DNA of 55,489 nt from Oscillospiraceae bacterium (GCA_009777475.1 WRLU01000013.1:1-55489); one strand, 5' to 3'. Shown: positions 8,409 through 17,898, counted from the stretch's first letter. A program made the numbers and translations. The notes: generated by a model not told the origin, from the letters alone.

Positions 8409-11400
8409 TCACTGCACAAGTTTAATATTTTCTTCCCCAAGCAGCTCCGTCAGACCGGTCAGCAACCGCTGGTCGGGCTGGCATTCCCCTATAAGCTTTT
8501 GTCCGGTATCTGAAAAATACAGCACTGTTGGAGTTTTTCCGGGGAAAAAGGCAAGGCTGTGACGCACCCTTTTAGTTAATGGGCTTTCCTGTGATGGTAA
8601 CTTTACATACAGCTTGTGCTTAGAACGGCAGCCCGCGCCTGCTCCCTCTAAATCTGCCATATTGTCTAAATCAGATAGTGGGCGCAGGCTGTCTGCTACG
8701 ATTTGTGCCGGACGTTCGTCCCTTACGCTGATCTTGCCTTTGACTAAAACAGCGTTGCCTTCTTTTACATATCCCCCGCTCCGATCCAACAGACTTGAAA
8801 ACATCAAAAGCTCAATGCTCCCCTTTTGGTCTTCTAAAGTGGCATATGCCATAAGTGAGTTGCTTCGGGTAGTTTTAGTGCGTACACCTGATAAAAGCCC
8901 TGCTAAATTCACAATGTCCCCATCTTTTGCAGTGCCTTCCTCCAATTCAAGGGCTACAGACAAAATACTTTTGCCATTAGCCTTGCGTACCGCGCCTTCG
9001 TATCCGTCAAGCGGATGCCCCGAGAGATACAGCCCAGTTAACTCTCTCTCCATTGAAAGCTTTTCTGCTGTTGACCAATCTGGAATTTGAGGTATTGTTA
9101 TTTCAGGGCAGGCTTTGCCTTCCTGGACTAGGGAAAAAAGGTCTGTCTGTCCTTTAATGGTACCACGCCGCCGTGCTGTAATATCATCCATAACTGTGCC
9201 GGAGATTTCGTACAGCGACTTGCGATTGCTGTTGATAGCATCAAACGCGCCGCAGCGTACTAAGCTCTCTAGTGCTCGTTTGTTCATATCATGCCCAGCC
9301 ATCCTGCTGCAAAAATCCTCAAAGGAGGAAAACGGTGCCTCAGAACGTTCCTTGCATATAGAGTTAACCAAGCTATGCCCTACATTTTTTACCGCACCCA
9401 GGCCGAAGCGTATTCCCCTTTCTGTCACTGTAAAGCCGTCATTGCTTTCCGTTATGTCCGGCGGGAGAATGGGTATGCCCTGCTCACTGCATTCGCTGAT
9501 ATATTCCCTTACCTTGTCTGATGAATCCTGTATGCTAGAAATCAGGGCGGCCATGTACTCTTTTGGGTAGTAGAACTTATACCACGCCGTTCTGTAAGCT
9601 ATTACAGCGTAGCTGACGGCATGGGCCTTGTTAAAGGCGTAATTGGCAAAATCCATAATTTCATCAAAAATACTCAGCGCAACAGCCTGAACAATCCCTT
9701 TTTGGGCGCACCCTCTCAAAAAGGAGTTTTTTTCCTCGGCGAGGGCCGACATCTTCTTTTTACTCATAGCCCTTCTGACAATGTCGGCATGACCCAAGGT
9801 AAATCCAGCCAATTGCTGCAAAATTTCCAGAACCTGCTCCTGATATACAATGCAACCGTAGGTGACATCTAAGATAGGCCGCAACAGTGGGTGCTTGTAG
9901 GTGGTGCGCTCGGGATTGTGCTTTGATTCTATAAATCGGGGGATCGAATCCATAGGTCCGGGGCGGAAAAGGGCAACAACCGCTGTAATATCTTCGATAG
10001 AACGTGGCTTCAGACGAGTGCAAACTCCCGTCATCCCTCCGCTTTCAAGCTGAAAAACGCCCATGGTCTTCCCTTGTGAAAGCATATCAAAAACGCCCAT
10101 GTCGTTATCTGGGAATTCCCCGGTGAATCCCGGGTCATTTTTTCTAACCATTTCTTCTGACCTTTTTAATACGGTAAGGTTTCTCAATCCCAAAAAGTCC
10201 ATTTTAAGCAATCCTAATTCCTCTAAAGTGGTCATGGGGAACTGGGTGACAATAGACTCGTCGTTTTTTGACAAGGGTACATATTCACAAACTGGTTCTA
10301 CTGTGATAACCACCCCGGCCGCATGGGTGGAGGCGTGACGCGGCAATCCCTCCAGGGACTTGGCCGTATCAATTAATTTTTGAATACGAGGATCATTTTC
10401 AACCATTTCGCGCAAAACTAAAGAAGCCTCTAATGCCTGATCAAGAGTCATATGCAGGGCAAAGGGTATAGCTTTTGCCACTGCATCCACCTCTGCGTAG
10501 CTGTATCCCATGGCACGCCCTGTGTCACGCACTGCCGCCCGGGCTGCCATTGTCCCAAATGTAACTATTTGCGCTACATGCTCTTTGCCGTATTTTTGAG
10601 CCACATAATCAATGACCTCTCCTCTTCGTTCCACACAAAAATCAATATCAAAATCGGGCATACTAACCCGATCAGGGTTTAAAAATCTCTCAAACACAAG
10701 ATTGTACTGCATAGGGTCAACGTCGGTAATTCCTAAGCAGTATGCCGCCATTGATCCAGCACCGCTGCCCCGGCCAGGTCCGACCGGAATATCCTTCGAT
10801 TTTGCATAGCTTACAAAGTCGGCTACAATCAAAAAATAATCAGGGAACCCCATGGAGTCTATTACCGAAAGCTCACTGTCGAGACGTTCTTTATATCCCT
10901 CCGGGTTGTTGGGGTAACATCTGGCATATCCCTGGGCGCATAGCCTCCTGAGATATCCCGAAGCATCTTTTTGCCCTTTTGGCAACTGGAATTTAGGCAA
11001 ATGATATATTCCAAATGTAAACTCCAATGAGCACATATCTGCAATTTTTTGCGTATTTTCAACAGCTTGGCTAGCAAACAGCGCCATCATCTCATCTTCG
11101 CTTTTAAGGTAAAATTCTTCACCTGAGAACTTCAAACGGCCAGGTGAATCAAGGGTCTTGTTAGTCTGAATGCACATAAGCACATCTTGAGCATAGGCAT
11201 CCTGCTTGGTCAGATAATGGGCATCATTGGTGCATACCATTGGGATTCCGGTTTTTTCAGAAAGTGCAGTCAGAGCATCTATCACCGTTTTTTGTTCCGG
11301 TATCCCATGATCCTGTATCTCTAAATAATATTTGTCCTGCCCAAATACGTTTTGGTACCACAAGGCAGTTTCTTCAGCCTTATCCTGTTCCCCGGACAAA

Positions 11401-11837
11401 ATCAGCCGGGGAACTTCCCCTTGCAGGCAGCCCGACAGGCAAATCAGCCCCTGGTGATATTCTTCTAAAAGCTCTCTGTCTATCCGGGGCTTAACATAAA
11501 ATCCTTCTGTGTTGGCTCGTGAAACTATTCGGCATAAATTGGTATAACCGGTCATATTTTCGCACAACAATATCAAATGATAGGGGTTTGAATCTAATTC
11601 GTGTACCCGGTCATGCCTTGTCCGGGGCGCAGCATATACCTCACAGCCTATGATAGGCTTGATTCCCGCCGCTTTAGCAGCCCGGTAGAAATCAATAACA
11701 CCGTACATAACACCATGGTCAGTAATTGCCGCCGCAACCTGCCCTAACTCATTGAGGCGGTGCATCATTTTGTCGATCCGGCAAATACCGTCAAGCAGAC
11801 TGTATTCGGTATGGTTATGCAAATGGACAAAAGACAT
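8409..11837 (-). CDS. dnaE: DNA polymerase III alpha subunit, DnaE type
   Basis: This is a replicative C-family DNA polymerase. The protein of 1142 residues starts with a PHP domain (VHLHNHTEYSLLDG, residues 3-16). The polymerase core carries GPGRGSGAGS and the catalytic PDFDIDF motif, followed by a helix-hairpin-helix part and a C-terminal OB fold near residues 980-1060. No inserted proofreading exonuclease is seen, which separates it from PolC. In Firmicutes DnaE usually works beside PolC, for example in primer extension. It lies six bases downstream of whiA on the same strand, an order common in Clostridia. Confidence 0.97.
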   Translation of the reverse strand: MSFVHLHNHTEYSLLDGICRIDKMMHRLNELGQVAAAITDHGVMYGVIDFYRAAKAAGIKPIIGCEVYAAPRTRHDRVHELDSNPYHLILLCENMTGYTNLCRIVSRANTEGFYVKPRIDRELLEEYHQGLICLSGCLQGEVPRLILSGEQDKAEETALWYQNVFGQDKYYLEIQDHGIPEQKTVIDALTALSEKTGIPMVCTNDAHYLTKQDAYAQDVLMCIQTNKTLDSPGRLKFSGEEFYLKSEDEMMALFASQAVENTQKIADMCSLEFTFGIYHLPKFQLPKGQKDASGYLRRLCAQGYARCYPNNPEGYKERLDSELSVIDSMGFPDYFLIVADFVSYAKSKDIPVGPGRGSGAGSMAAYCLGITDVDPMQYNLVFERFLNPDRVSMPDFDIDFCVERRGEVIDYVAQKYGKEHVAQIVTFGTMAARAAVRDTGRAMGYSYAEVDAVAKAIPFALHMTLDQALEASLVLREMVENDPRIQKLIDTAKSLEGLPRHASTHAAGVVITVEPVCEYVPLSKNDESIVTQFPMTTLEELGLLKMDFLGLRNLTVLKRSEEMVRKNDPGFTGEFPDNDMGVFDMLSQGKTMGVFQLESGGMTGVCTRLKPRSIEDITAVVALFRPGPMDSIPRFIESKHNPERTTYKHPLLRPILDVTYGCIVYQEQVLEILQQLAGFTLGHADIVRRAMSKKKMSALAEEKNSFLRGCAQKGIVQAVALSIFDEIMDFANYAFNKAHAVSYAVIAYRTAWYKFYYPKEYMAALISSIQDSSDKVREYISECSEQGIPILPPDITESNDGFTVTERGIRFGLGAVKNVGHSLVNSICKERSEAPFSSFEDFCSRMAGHDMNKRALESLVRCGAFDAINSNRKSLYEISGTVMDDITARRRGTIKGQTDLFSLVQEGKACPEITIPQIPDWSTAEKLSMERELTGLYLSGHPLDGYEGAVRKANGKSILSVALELEEGTAKDGDIVNLAGLLSGVRTKTTRSNSLMAYATLEDQKGSIELLMFSSLLDRSGGYVKEGNAVLVKGKISVRDERPAQIVADSLRPLSDLDNMADLEGAGAGCRSKHKLYVKLPSQESPLTKRVRHSLAFFPGKTPTVLYFSDTGQKLIGECQPDQRLLTGLTELLGEENIKLVQ

Positions 11838-11843
11838 GGTGTA

Positions 11844-12746
11844 TCATCCCCTAATTGAATTTGCTATAGTTTCCAGCTTCCTCAGCCTATGGTTTAAGCA
11901 GCTTTTGCTCACACTTAACCGCTTTGCAAGCTCCGACAGGCTATCCTCGGGGTACTCCAGACGAAGCTCAGCAGCTTGGCGCAAGGCATGTGAGAGCGTG
12001 TCCCATTTTTTTGAATTTTGCAGTTTGATTATATTTTCTCGTTGATGAAAGCTGGAAATTACAACTTTATTAAGATTTGCATTATCGCAATTTACGCGCC
12101 GGTTGGCCAAATTCCTCAAATCCTTTTCTATTTTTGTGTTCATCACAAAGACCGCACTTTGGAACGCCCCCGTGAGGGTCAAAAAATCTTCAATATTTTC
12201 TGAAGACTTAGAGTACAAAATCTGAACGCCGCCCCGCTCAGTATGACCTGGCTCAAAGCCGCCTTCACGCAACAGTGCCGCTAGCTCTCTTGCCAAAAAC
12301 CGATGGGGGGTAGCTAATTCAAGATGATACGCTTTTTCAGGATCCTGCACAGTACCGCCCGACAAAAACGCACCCCTCCAGAAGGAGCCCGGACAGCATT
12401 CATTTTCTAAAATCGCATTGTTGAGATGGAGTGCCACTTCATCAGTTTTGCCGTAACCAAACACACCTCTTATAGCTTGAATCTCATTTTCCTGTCTGGC
12501 TGAAATTATTTGCTTGGCACCATTCAGGGTGGGTGGCGGCAAATCAAGCATTACACCAAAGATTGTTTGCAGCAAAAAGCGAAGCCGGCGGACAAAGCAG
12601 TCGTGTGTTGTTACAATGCGCAGCTCCCTTCGGGAAAATGTATTTCCAAGCAAAAGCGCACCGTAGCTCTCGGCAACGGCACAGCATTGCCTGCCGGTCG
12701 GCAGGCGGCACAGCTCCTGCTTGACCTTAGCACTGAAGCTTTCCAT
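11844..12746 (-). CDS. whiA: WhiA-family DNA-binding regulator
   Basis: WhiA proteins combine a degenerate LAGLIDADG-like N-terminal domain with a C-terminal helix-turn-helix. They affect cell division and chromosome segregation in Firmicutes and sporulation in Streptomyces. The start MESFSAKVKQEL, the central block GAFLSGGTVQDPEKAYHLE and the C-terminal SLSELAKRLSVSKSCLNHRLRKL match the family, and 300 residues is normal. GGTGGTGA precedes the ATG. It is the first gene before dnaE; the usual partners rapZ and yvcK are not found upstream here, where an accessory patch begins instead. Confidence 0.93.
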   Translation of the reverse strand: MESFSAKVKQELCRLPTGRQCCAVAESYGALLLGNTFSRRELRIVTTHDCFVRRLRFLLQTIFGVMLDLPPPTLNGAKQIISARQENEIQAIRGVFGYGKTDEVALHLNNAILENECCPGSFWRGAFLSGGTVQDPEKAYHLELATPHRFLARELAALLREGGFEPGHTERGGVQILYSKSSENIEDFLTLTGAFQSAVFVMNTKIEKDLRNLANRRVNCDNANLNKVVISSFHQRENIIKLQNSKKWDTLSHALRQAAELRLEYPEDSLSELAKRLSVSKSCLNHRLRKLETIANSIRG

Positions 12747-13167
12747 GAGAAATCACCACCACTCCTGATCGCTGCCAGAAAGGATGCCCATGGCGGCATA
12801 CATTAAGGCAACGGTGTATGTTAGCCTAACCGTAAAAATTATATCCCTGTTCTACCAACGAATGGAGTGTACGCCTACAGGATAACACATTCTCTTCAAA
12901 AATACAAGATTCCTCATTTGGTTACAAGCCCCATCGGCGAGCAATTAATTGATTTTTGCTGGACATATGCTTGAATATTATGGCATTACAGGCCCGGCAA
13001 GTATTCGTTTGTTTTTGGCCACTACTGGTCACGAGGGCCGATTGTGACAAGATAGGTTGCAGGGATTTTGGGGATATGAGGTGCTGGGGTATGCGGATGT
13101 GAAGGGGTAGGTATATGGATAATGGGAAGTTCAAAGGAGAGGATGTGCAGAAAAAGTCATTTTTTCA
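12747..13167. other. Intergenic stretch without a recognised gene
   Basis: All six frames are broken. On the minus strand a TATAAT hexamer at 12838-12843 could serve whiA, but no good -35 element stands in front of it. Short plus-strand open pieces around 12910-13075 read vaguely like protein (for example a 24-codon stretch from ATG 12967), without a ribosome site. They may be decayed coding sequence. I cannot name a source. Confidence 0.4.
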
Positions 13168-14124
13168 TCAGCCTTCCTCATCTACCGCTAACGCCTTTCC
13201 GGTATCATCATGTGCTTTTTTAAAGTCTTTGAGTGCGGTATAAACGTATGCACGCTCCCTGTAATATTTGGGGCAATTAGGATTAATATCTATGGCTCTG
13301 CTATAGTCTTCAATAGACTCATTATACTTTTTCAATCTCATATTATTAAGAGCACGATTTCTATATCCAAATGCGAAATCGGGTTTGAGTGTCAATGCTT
13401 TTGTATAGCTATTATTGCTTTGTGTTAAATCACCTATTTTATAGGTGAATACTATATAATCAAGAATGATGCCTTTATGATTGTGATATATATAGTTATC
13501 GGGGTCAGCTAATAGTGCTTTATCTATCAATCTTAGTGCTTTTTTATATTCACCATAGTGATAATATTCTTGGGAGAGTTGATAAAAATTATTAGCCTCA
13601 ACCACGGCATGATTGGACTCAACCATCATGTATTTCCCCTCTTTTCCATCACCATAATGATGATAAAAAATTTTTTCATCGCCCTTAGTACCCTCAAATT
13701 CTTTTTTATTTGATAGCAAATCAAGCCATTTCTTTATTTCGGCATTTGCTCGAATTGGCATATCATAATCTATGTGCGTTACGCCAAGCAAATCTGTTGC
13801 AATTTTTGCTACTCCTTTCCTACAAAAAACCACTCTTTCTCTTGACAAGCGTCCAATAAAAAGACCATATTCAATAAGTGTATTATCACGCACACTTTGT
13901 GTCAAGGCTTCTCTGTACAAGGTTTTATCGTCTTCGCTAAATACAAAAATCGCAGCATCTACATCATTACAAATACTTTCTAAAGATTCTAATGTATAAC
14001 TACCAGCTGAAAAGAGTCCGTACTCATTCCATAAACGTGGAATATGTCCATGTTCCTCTATGGTAATGGCAATTTCTGTAGCGAGTGATAAAGACTCTTT
14101 TGAGCCTCCAATGAATATATTCAT
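13168..14124 (-). CDS. TIR-like nucleotide-binding domain fused to TPR repeats
   Basis: Residues 1-125 match the TIR-like domain of CBASS and Pycsar effectors (PF10137 type). They start MNIFIGGSKES, continue with SYTLESLESICNDVDAAIFVF, and carry RDNTLIEYGLFIGRLSRER, where Glu85 fits the catalytic glutamate of NAD-cleaving TIR domains. After a linker (about 126-175), residues 176-318 form about four TPR units with PDN/PDF/NPN turns. Such proteins usually deplete NAD on sensing infection. No nucleotide cyclase is adjacent, so TPR-mediated sensing is my inference. The gene is visibly more AT-rich than its neighbours, has its own strong promoter, and sits in an accessory patch, all suggesting transfer. 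AGGAGG precedes ATG 14124. Confidence 0.85.
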   Translation of the reverse strand: MNIFIGGSKESLSLATEIAITIEEHGHIPRLWNEYGLFSAGSYTLESLESICNDVDAAIFVFSEDDKTLYREALTQSVRDNTLIEYGLFIGRLSRERVVFCRKGVAKIATDLLGVTHIDYDMPIRANAEIKKWLDLLSNKKEFEGTKGDEKIFYHHYGDGKEGKYMMVESNHAVVEANNFYQLSQEYYHYGEYKKALRLIDKALLADPDNYIYHNHKGIILDYIVFTYKIGDLTQSNNSYTKALTLKPDFAFGYRNRALNNMRLKKYNESIEDYSRAIDINPNCPKYYRERAYVYTALKDFKKAHDDTGKALAVDEEG

Positions 14125-14197
14125 AATAGGCCTCCTGTATAAATCAATTTTTCAACTTCAAAAAATAGCCTCAATGCCAAACCTTACAGCTCGTCCC

Positions 14198-14226
14198 ATT
14201 ATACCGCACCCTCCCAAAAACGTCAA
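14198..14226 (-). promoter_or_regulatory. Strong promoter of the TIR-TPR gene
   Basis: Read on the minus strand, TTGACG (14226-14221) and a perfect TATAAT (14203-14198) are separated by 17 bases. The leader is about 65 bases long and ends with AGGAGG at 14136-14131. Confidence 0.85.
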
Positions 14227-14307
14227 GCAAAAAGCGACAAAATTTTACCACCCCCCACGATTCCAATCATCAGCCAAGCAAAAGACATATTCCCAGCTAT
14301 ACTTCTG

Positions 14308-14490
14308 CTAATTAAGTCCTGTAAAGCAGTTTCTGCTTTGCGCTGACCTCGAAACTGTGTATTTCTTTTGCCCATTTGCAGAATGGCTTCTCGGAACGAC
14401 ATCGTGATAAGCGAAATTATCATCAGAATACATGGCAACAAGGGTAATTGCAAATATTATCGCTATGATTTGTTTGGTTTTGTTGTGCAT
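14308..14490 (-). CDS. Small putative membrane or secreted peptide
   Basis: The 60-codon ORF begins MHNKTKQ, followed by a hydrophobic run of about 16 residues (IIAIIFAITLVAMY) and a polar tail with one cysteine. AGGGAGGGTG stands eight bases before the ATG, which is the main support. An overlapping frame (stop at 14223-14225) continues with another hydrophobic C-terminal segment, so a frameshifted longer gene is possible. It lies upstream of the TIR-TPR gene on the same strand. No family is recognised. Confidence 0.35.
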   Translation of the reverse strand: MHNKTKQIIAIIFAITLVAMYSDDNFAYHDVVPRSHSANGQKKYTVSRSAQSRNCFTGLN

Positions 14491-14613
14491 GGTTACACCC
14501 TCCCTCTGTTGCTTGCTCTGTACTGTACCGCAATTCTGGCAGAATCGCTGCCAATACGGCGGGTGAGCTGACCGGCAATGAAAAAATTTCCGGATGCGGA
14601 GCCATAATAAATG

Positions 14614-14622
14614 TGATACAAT
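14614..14622 (+). promoter_or_regulatory. Extended -10 promoter of the DNA glycosylase
   Basis: TGATACAAT is an extended -10 element without a good -35 element. Transcription from near 14629 would exclude the in-frame ATG at 14594 and supports GTG 14648 as the glycosylase start. Confidence 0.45.
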
Positions 14623-14647
14623 TCAACGCAATGGTGGTGATTATCAA

Positions 14648-15526
14648 GTGCTAATCTATTTATCAGATGATAAAATTGATACTGGACATCAATACATAGA
14701 CTTTAAGGCAACTCTATGTGATAGCGGGCAAGCGTTCCGGTGGAGAGTGCTGCCGTGCGGCACAATACGAGGCGTTGCCCTGGGGCGGGTGGTCAGCATA
14801 CGGCAAGAGGGCAATGCGGCTTGGCTAGAAAATATAACTATGGAAGAATTTTTAGCACAATGGGAAGACTACTTCGGCATAAAGGATGATTATACTATTT
14901 TATACCAAGCAGCAGATGGAGACCCTTTTTTCAAGCAGTGCTTGGAATCCGGCAATGGTTTGCGTGTGTTGAGGCAGAATTTTTGGGAGGTTCTTGTTTC
15001 CTTTATTATTTCATCATGCAATAATATTGGACGCATAAGCCGGATTATTGAAAAACTCTGCATGGGCTTCGGGGAACGTATAGCAGGGGACGCTTATGAT
15101 TTTCCTCTGCCGGAAAGACTGGCATGCCACCGGAAGGAGCATATTTCGGCGGTCAGCGGCTGCGGTTACCGGGACGAATATATACTTGAAGCGGCAAATC
15201 TCATGTTGGCGGGTGATTTTAATGACTTAGATGACCTTCCATACAGCCAACAAATTCACAGGTTGAAAAAATGCCGGGGTATTGGCGAAAAGGTGGCCAG
15301 TTGTACGGCGTTGTTCGGTCTGCATAATTTATCAGCCTTTCCGGTTGACATATGGATGAGCAGAATCTTGAGCCAAGTTTACAGCGGCGGCCTTGATATT
15401 GAAAAATTTGGTAACCTGGCAGGAGTTGCCCAACAGTATATGTTTTACTACGCATTGAAGCATAAAGATATTTTCCGGCATAATAACTTATCGGCTAGAC
15501 CTACTCAGAAATTAGATGGCGGCTAA
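14648..15526 (+). CDS. OGG1-type DNA glycosylase/lyase
   Basis: The protein resembles 8-oxoguanine DNA glycosylases (OGG1/AlkA-like, HhH-GPD superfamily), which excise damaged purines and nick the strand. An N-terminal beta domain contains SGQAFRW. The helix-hairpin-helix CRGIGEKVASC provides the catalytic lysine (in GEKVA), and the following FPVDIWM provides the conserved aspartate. The frame is open from ATG 14594. I prefer GTG 14648 (about 292 residues) because GGTGGTGA precedes it and an extended -10 lies between the two starts. It converges on mutS2 with only eight bases between stops. Confidence 0.87.
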   Translation: MLIYLSDDKIDTGHQYIDFKATLCDSGQAFRWRVLPCGTIRGVALGRVVSIRQEGNAAWLENITMEEFLAQWEDYFGIKDDYTILYQAADGDPFFKQCLESGNGLRVLRQNFWEVLVSFIISSCNNIGRISRIIEKLCMGFGERIAGDAYDFPLPERLACHRKEHISAVSGCGYRDEYILEAANLMLAGDFNDLDDLPYSQQIHRLKKCRGIGEKVASCTALFGLHNLSAFPVDIWMSRILSQVYSGGLDIEKFGNLAGVAQQYMFYYALKHKDIFRHNNLSARPTQKLDGG

Positions 15527-15534
15527 CCTCTCTT

Positions 15535-17898
15535 TTACTTCAGTTCCGCTATGGTCACCCCCGACTCGCCTTCTCCATATCTCCCTAGCCTGAAATTCTT
15601 AACTGCCTTATTTCGGCGCAGTGCTTGCTGTACGGCGGTACGCAGGGCACCTGTGCCTTTACCGTGGATAACGCTGATCTCCTTAACCTTGTTCATAACG
15701 GCATTGTCAATAAACTGCTCTAAAAGCATAACTCCCTCCTCAGTCATCTCGCCGCGTAAATCAATCTCTAATTTAATCGGATCAAACGAGCGTGAGACAG
15801 ACACTCCTCCGGGGTCCTTTATCCCTTCCGGCTGTTTTTCTGATGGGTGCAAATCGGATAAGGGAACGTTCATTTTCAATCTTCCCGCCTGTAGGGATAC
15901 TTTTCCATTCTTATCGGGTGGCGAAAGTACAACCGCCCTTGTTCCGGTTGAGGTTAAAATAACATCCTGCCCTGGCTCGGGAGGTGTGGAAAACATAGGG
16001 ACATCATCAGGGCTTTTCGGCAAATCAAGGCTCTGGCTGAGTAAATCTCGGGCCGTATTCAGGGTTTTTCGCAATTCTACTATTTCCTGATTATCGGCTG
16101 TGCCGCGGACCCTCATCACAGAAAGCTCCCGCATAACAGAATCCGCTTCTTCCCTGGCGTTTTCTAAAATCCTCATGGCATCAATTCGCGCTCGCTCGGT
16201 TGACCGCTGATGCTCACGTTCGATTTTTTTACGGTATTCATCTGCCAACCTGCGGTCCTGCTGAGCTTGCCGTCTATCGGCATCGGCCGAAATGCGCTGA
16301 GCTTCCATAGATGATCTCTCTTGCTCTAAATGGGATAAAACCTCCTCAAATTCGCTTTCCTCCCTATCAAGTCTTAATTCTGCCGCTCGTATAATGTTTT
16401 CATCAAGGCCTAGACGCCGGGAGATAGCAAAGGCGTTGGATTTTCCAGGTATTCCGATTAAAAGCCGGTAGGTGGGGCGTAGTGTCTCAACGTCAAATTC
16501 CTGACAAGCATTCTCCACCTTCTCCGTCACAATAGCATAGCTCTTAAGCTCGGCATAGTGCGTTGTCGCTGCAGTTAACGCTCCCTTGCGCCGTGCCTCC
16601 TCTATAATGGCTACGGCTAGTGCCGCACCCTCTACCGGGTCGGTTCCCGCCCCCAACTCATCGAGCAAAATCAAATCGCCCGGTTGGGCAGCCTCTAAAA
16701 TTTTTACGATATTTGTCATATGCGAAGAGAAGGTAGATAAGCTTTGGGCAATAGACTGCTCATCCCCTATATCTGAATATATACGGCTTATTATAGGTGC
16801 TTCCGAGTCCTCCGATACCGGTATATGCAAGCCGCAGTTTGCCATAAGCGTCAGCAAGCCGATGGTCTTAAGGCTCACCGTTTTACCCCCGGTGTTAGGC
16901 CCGGTAATAACTAAAGTATCAAAATCTTTCCCCAAGCGTACTGAAATAGGTACTGCGGCTTGAGGATCAAGCAGAGGGTGCCTGGCGTTTCTGTATTCGA
17001 TTACGCCGCGGTCGTTAAGCCTGGGGCGTGTAGCCTGCATATCGGAGGACAATTTAGCCTTGGCGAAGATGAGGTCTAACGCCGTCATGGCATCATAATC
17101 GCGCAAAATATCATCCCGGGATTCATCACACATAAGCGAAAGCGTGGACAAAATGCGGTTAATTTCCTTTTGCTCCGCACCTTCCAGCTCCCGCAGCTCA
17201 TTGCCTGCGTGTACCACCGGAAGAGGCTCTATGAATATTGTAGCCCCCGAGGAGGAAACGTCATGGACGAGTCCAGGGATATCACCCTTATGCTCTGCCT
17301 TAACCGGGATAACGTTTCTTGATGAACGTTGCGTGACAATAGTGTCCTGCAAAAATTTAGAATATGAAGATGATGTAATATATTTTTGAAGTATATCGCG
17401 TATTTTATTTGACACCGCCTTCATGCGCCGCCGGATAGACGACAATTCATGGCTGGCATTATCTGAAATCTCGTTTTCGCCGATAATACTTGTACTGATC
17501 TGCTCCTCTAATTGATTATTCCCCGAAATAGACTGCAGCAGAGGGGCTAGAGCTCCATTATCTTGGCCTGTGGCGTATCTTTTAAGCCCGCGTGCAACAG
17601 ATAACACCGAGGCTATGTTCAAAAGCTCGCGAGTACTCAGCACACCGCCCATTTGGGTGCGTACCAGTGCCTCCTTAATCCGACGTATCCCGGACAAGCC
17701 AGGACTTCCGCGCTGCTCTAGCATTTCACGCGCCGCCGAGGCTTGGTCCTGCCATATTTCAGCCTGCGAGATGGTATCGACCGGAGTGAGCGTTCTGCAA
17801 TACTCTTTGCCGTCTTCGGATGAGGCAAAGCCTGCTAAACGCTCTAATATCTGGGGCAATTCAAGATTTTTATGAGATTTATCTATTAACTTGTTCAG
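15535..17898 (-). CDS. mutS2: MutS2 ATPase/endonuclease
   Basis: MutS2 has a MutS-like core, the Walker A motif GPNTGGKT, a Walker B motif LILLDELGAGTDP, a long coiled coil (about residues 510-650) and a C-terminal Smr nuclease domain (VIHGKGTGALR). It limits recombination and, in Bacillus, also splits collided ribosomes. The first standard start is TTG 17859, but the frame is open for 13 more residues (LNKLIDKSHKNLE) that match the family N-terminus, starting at CTG 17898. I therefore place the start at CTG, giving about 787 residues. A non-standard start is uncertain. Confidence 0.93.
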   Translation of the reverse strand: MNKLIDKSHKNLELPQILERLAGFASSEDGKEYCRTLTPVDTISQAEIWQDQASAAREMLEQRGSPGLSGIRRIKEALVRTQMGGVLSTRELLNIASVLSVARGLKRYATGQDNGALAPLLQSISGNNQLEEQISTSIIGENEISDNASHELSSIRRRMKAVSNKIRDILQKYITSSSYSKFLQDTIVTQRSSRNVIPVKAEHKGDIPGLVHDVSSSGATIFIEPLPVVHAGNELRELEGAEQKEINRILSTLSLMCDESRDDILRDYDAMTALDLIFAKAKLSSDMQATRPRLNDRGVIEYRNARHPLLDPQAAVPISVRLGKDFDTLVITGPNTGGKTVSLKTIGLLTLMANCGLHIPVSEDSEAPIISRIYSDIGDEQSIAQSLSTFSSHMTNIVKILEAAQPGDLILLDELGAGTDPVEGAALAVAIIEEARRKGALTAATTHYAELKSYAIVTEKVENACQEFDVETLRPTYRLLIGIPGKSNAFAISRRLGLDENIIRAAELRLDREESEFEEVLSHLEQERSSMEAQRISADADRRQAQQDRRLADEYRKKIEREHQRSTERARIDAMRILENAREEADSVMRELSVMRVRGTADNQEIVELRKTLNTARDLLSQSLDLPKSPDDVPMFSTPPEPGQDVILTSTGTRAVVLSPPDKNGKVSLQAGRLKMNVPLSDLHPSEKQPEGIKDPGGVSVSRSFDPIKLEIDLRGEMTEEGVMLLEQFIDNAVMNKVKEISVIHGKGTGALRTAVQQALRRNKAVKNFRLGRYGEGESGVTIAELK

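Noticed and set aside
8614..9090. 158-codon ORF opposite dnaE
   Set aside because: Mirror frame of the polymerase OB-fold region; low-complexity Ser/Pro/Leu composition typical of antisense frames.
12967..13040. 24-codon plus-strand piece resembling a protein C-terminus (YGITGPASIR)
   Set aside because: No start signal or confirmed family; too short to separate from chance.
12922..13134. 70-codon minus-strand ORF
   Set aside because: No ribosome site, no recognisable domain, and composition like the surrounding broken sequence.
15551..16090. 179-codon ORF opposite mutS2
   Set aside because: Antisense shadow of the Smr domain region.
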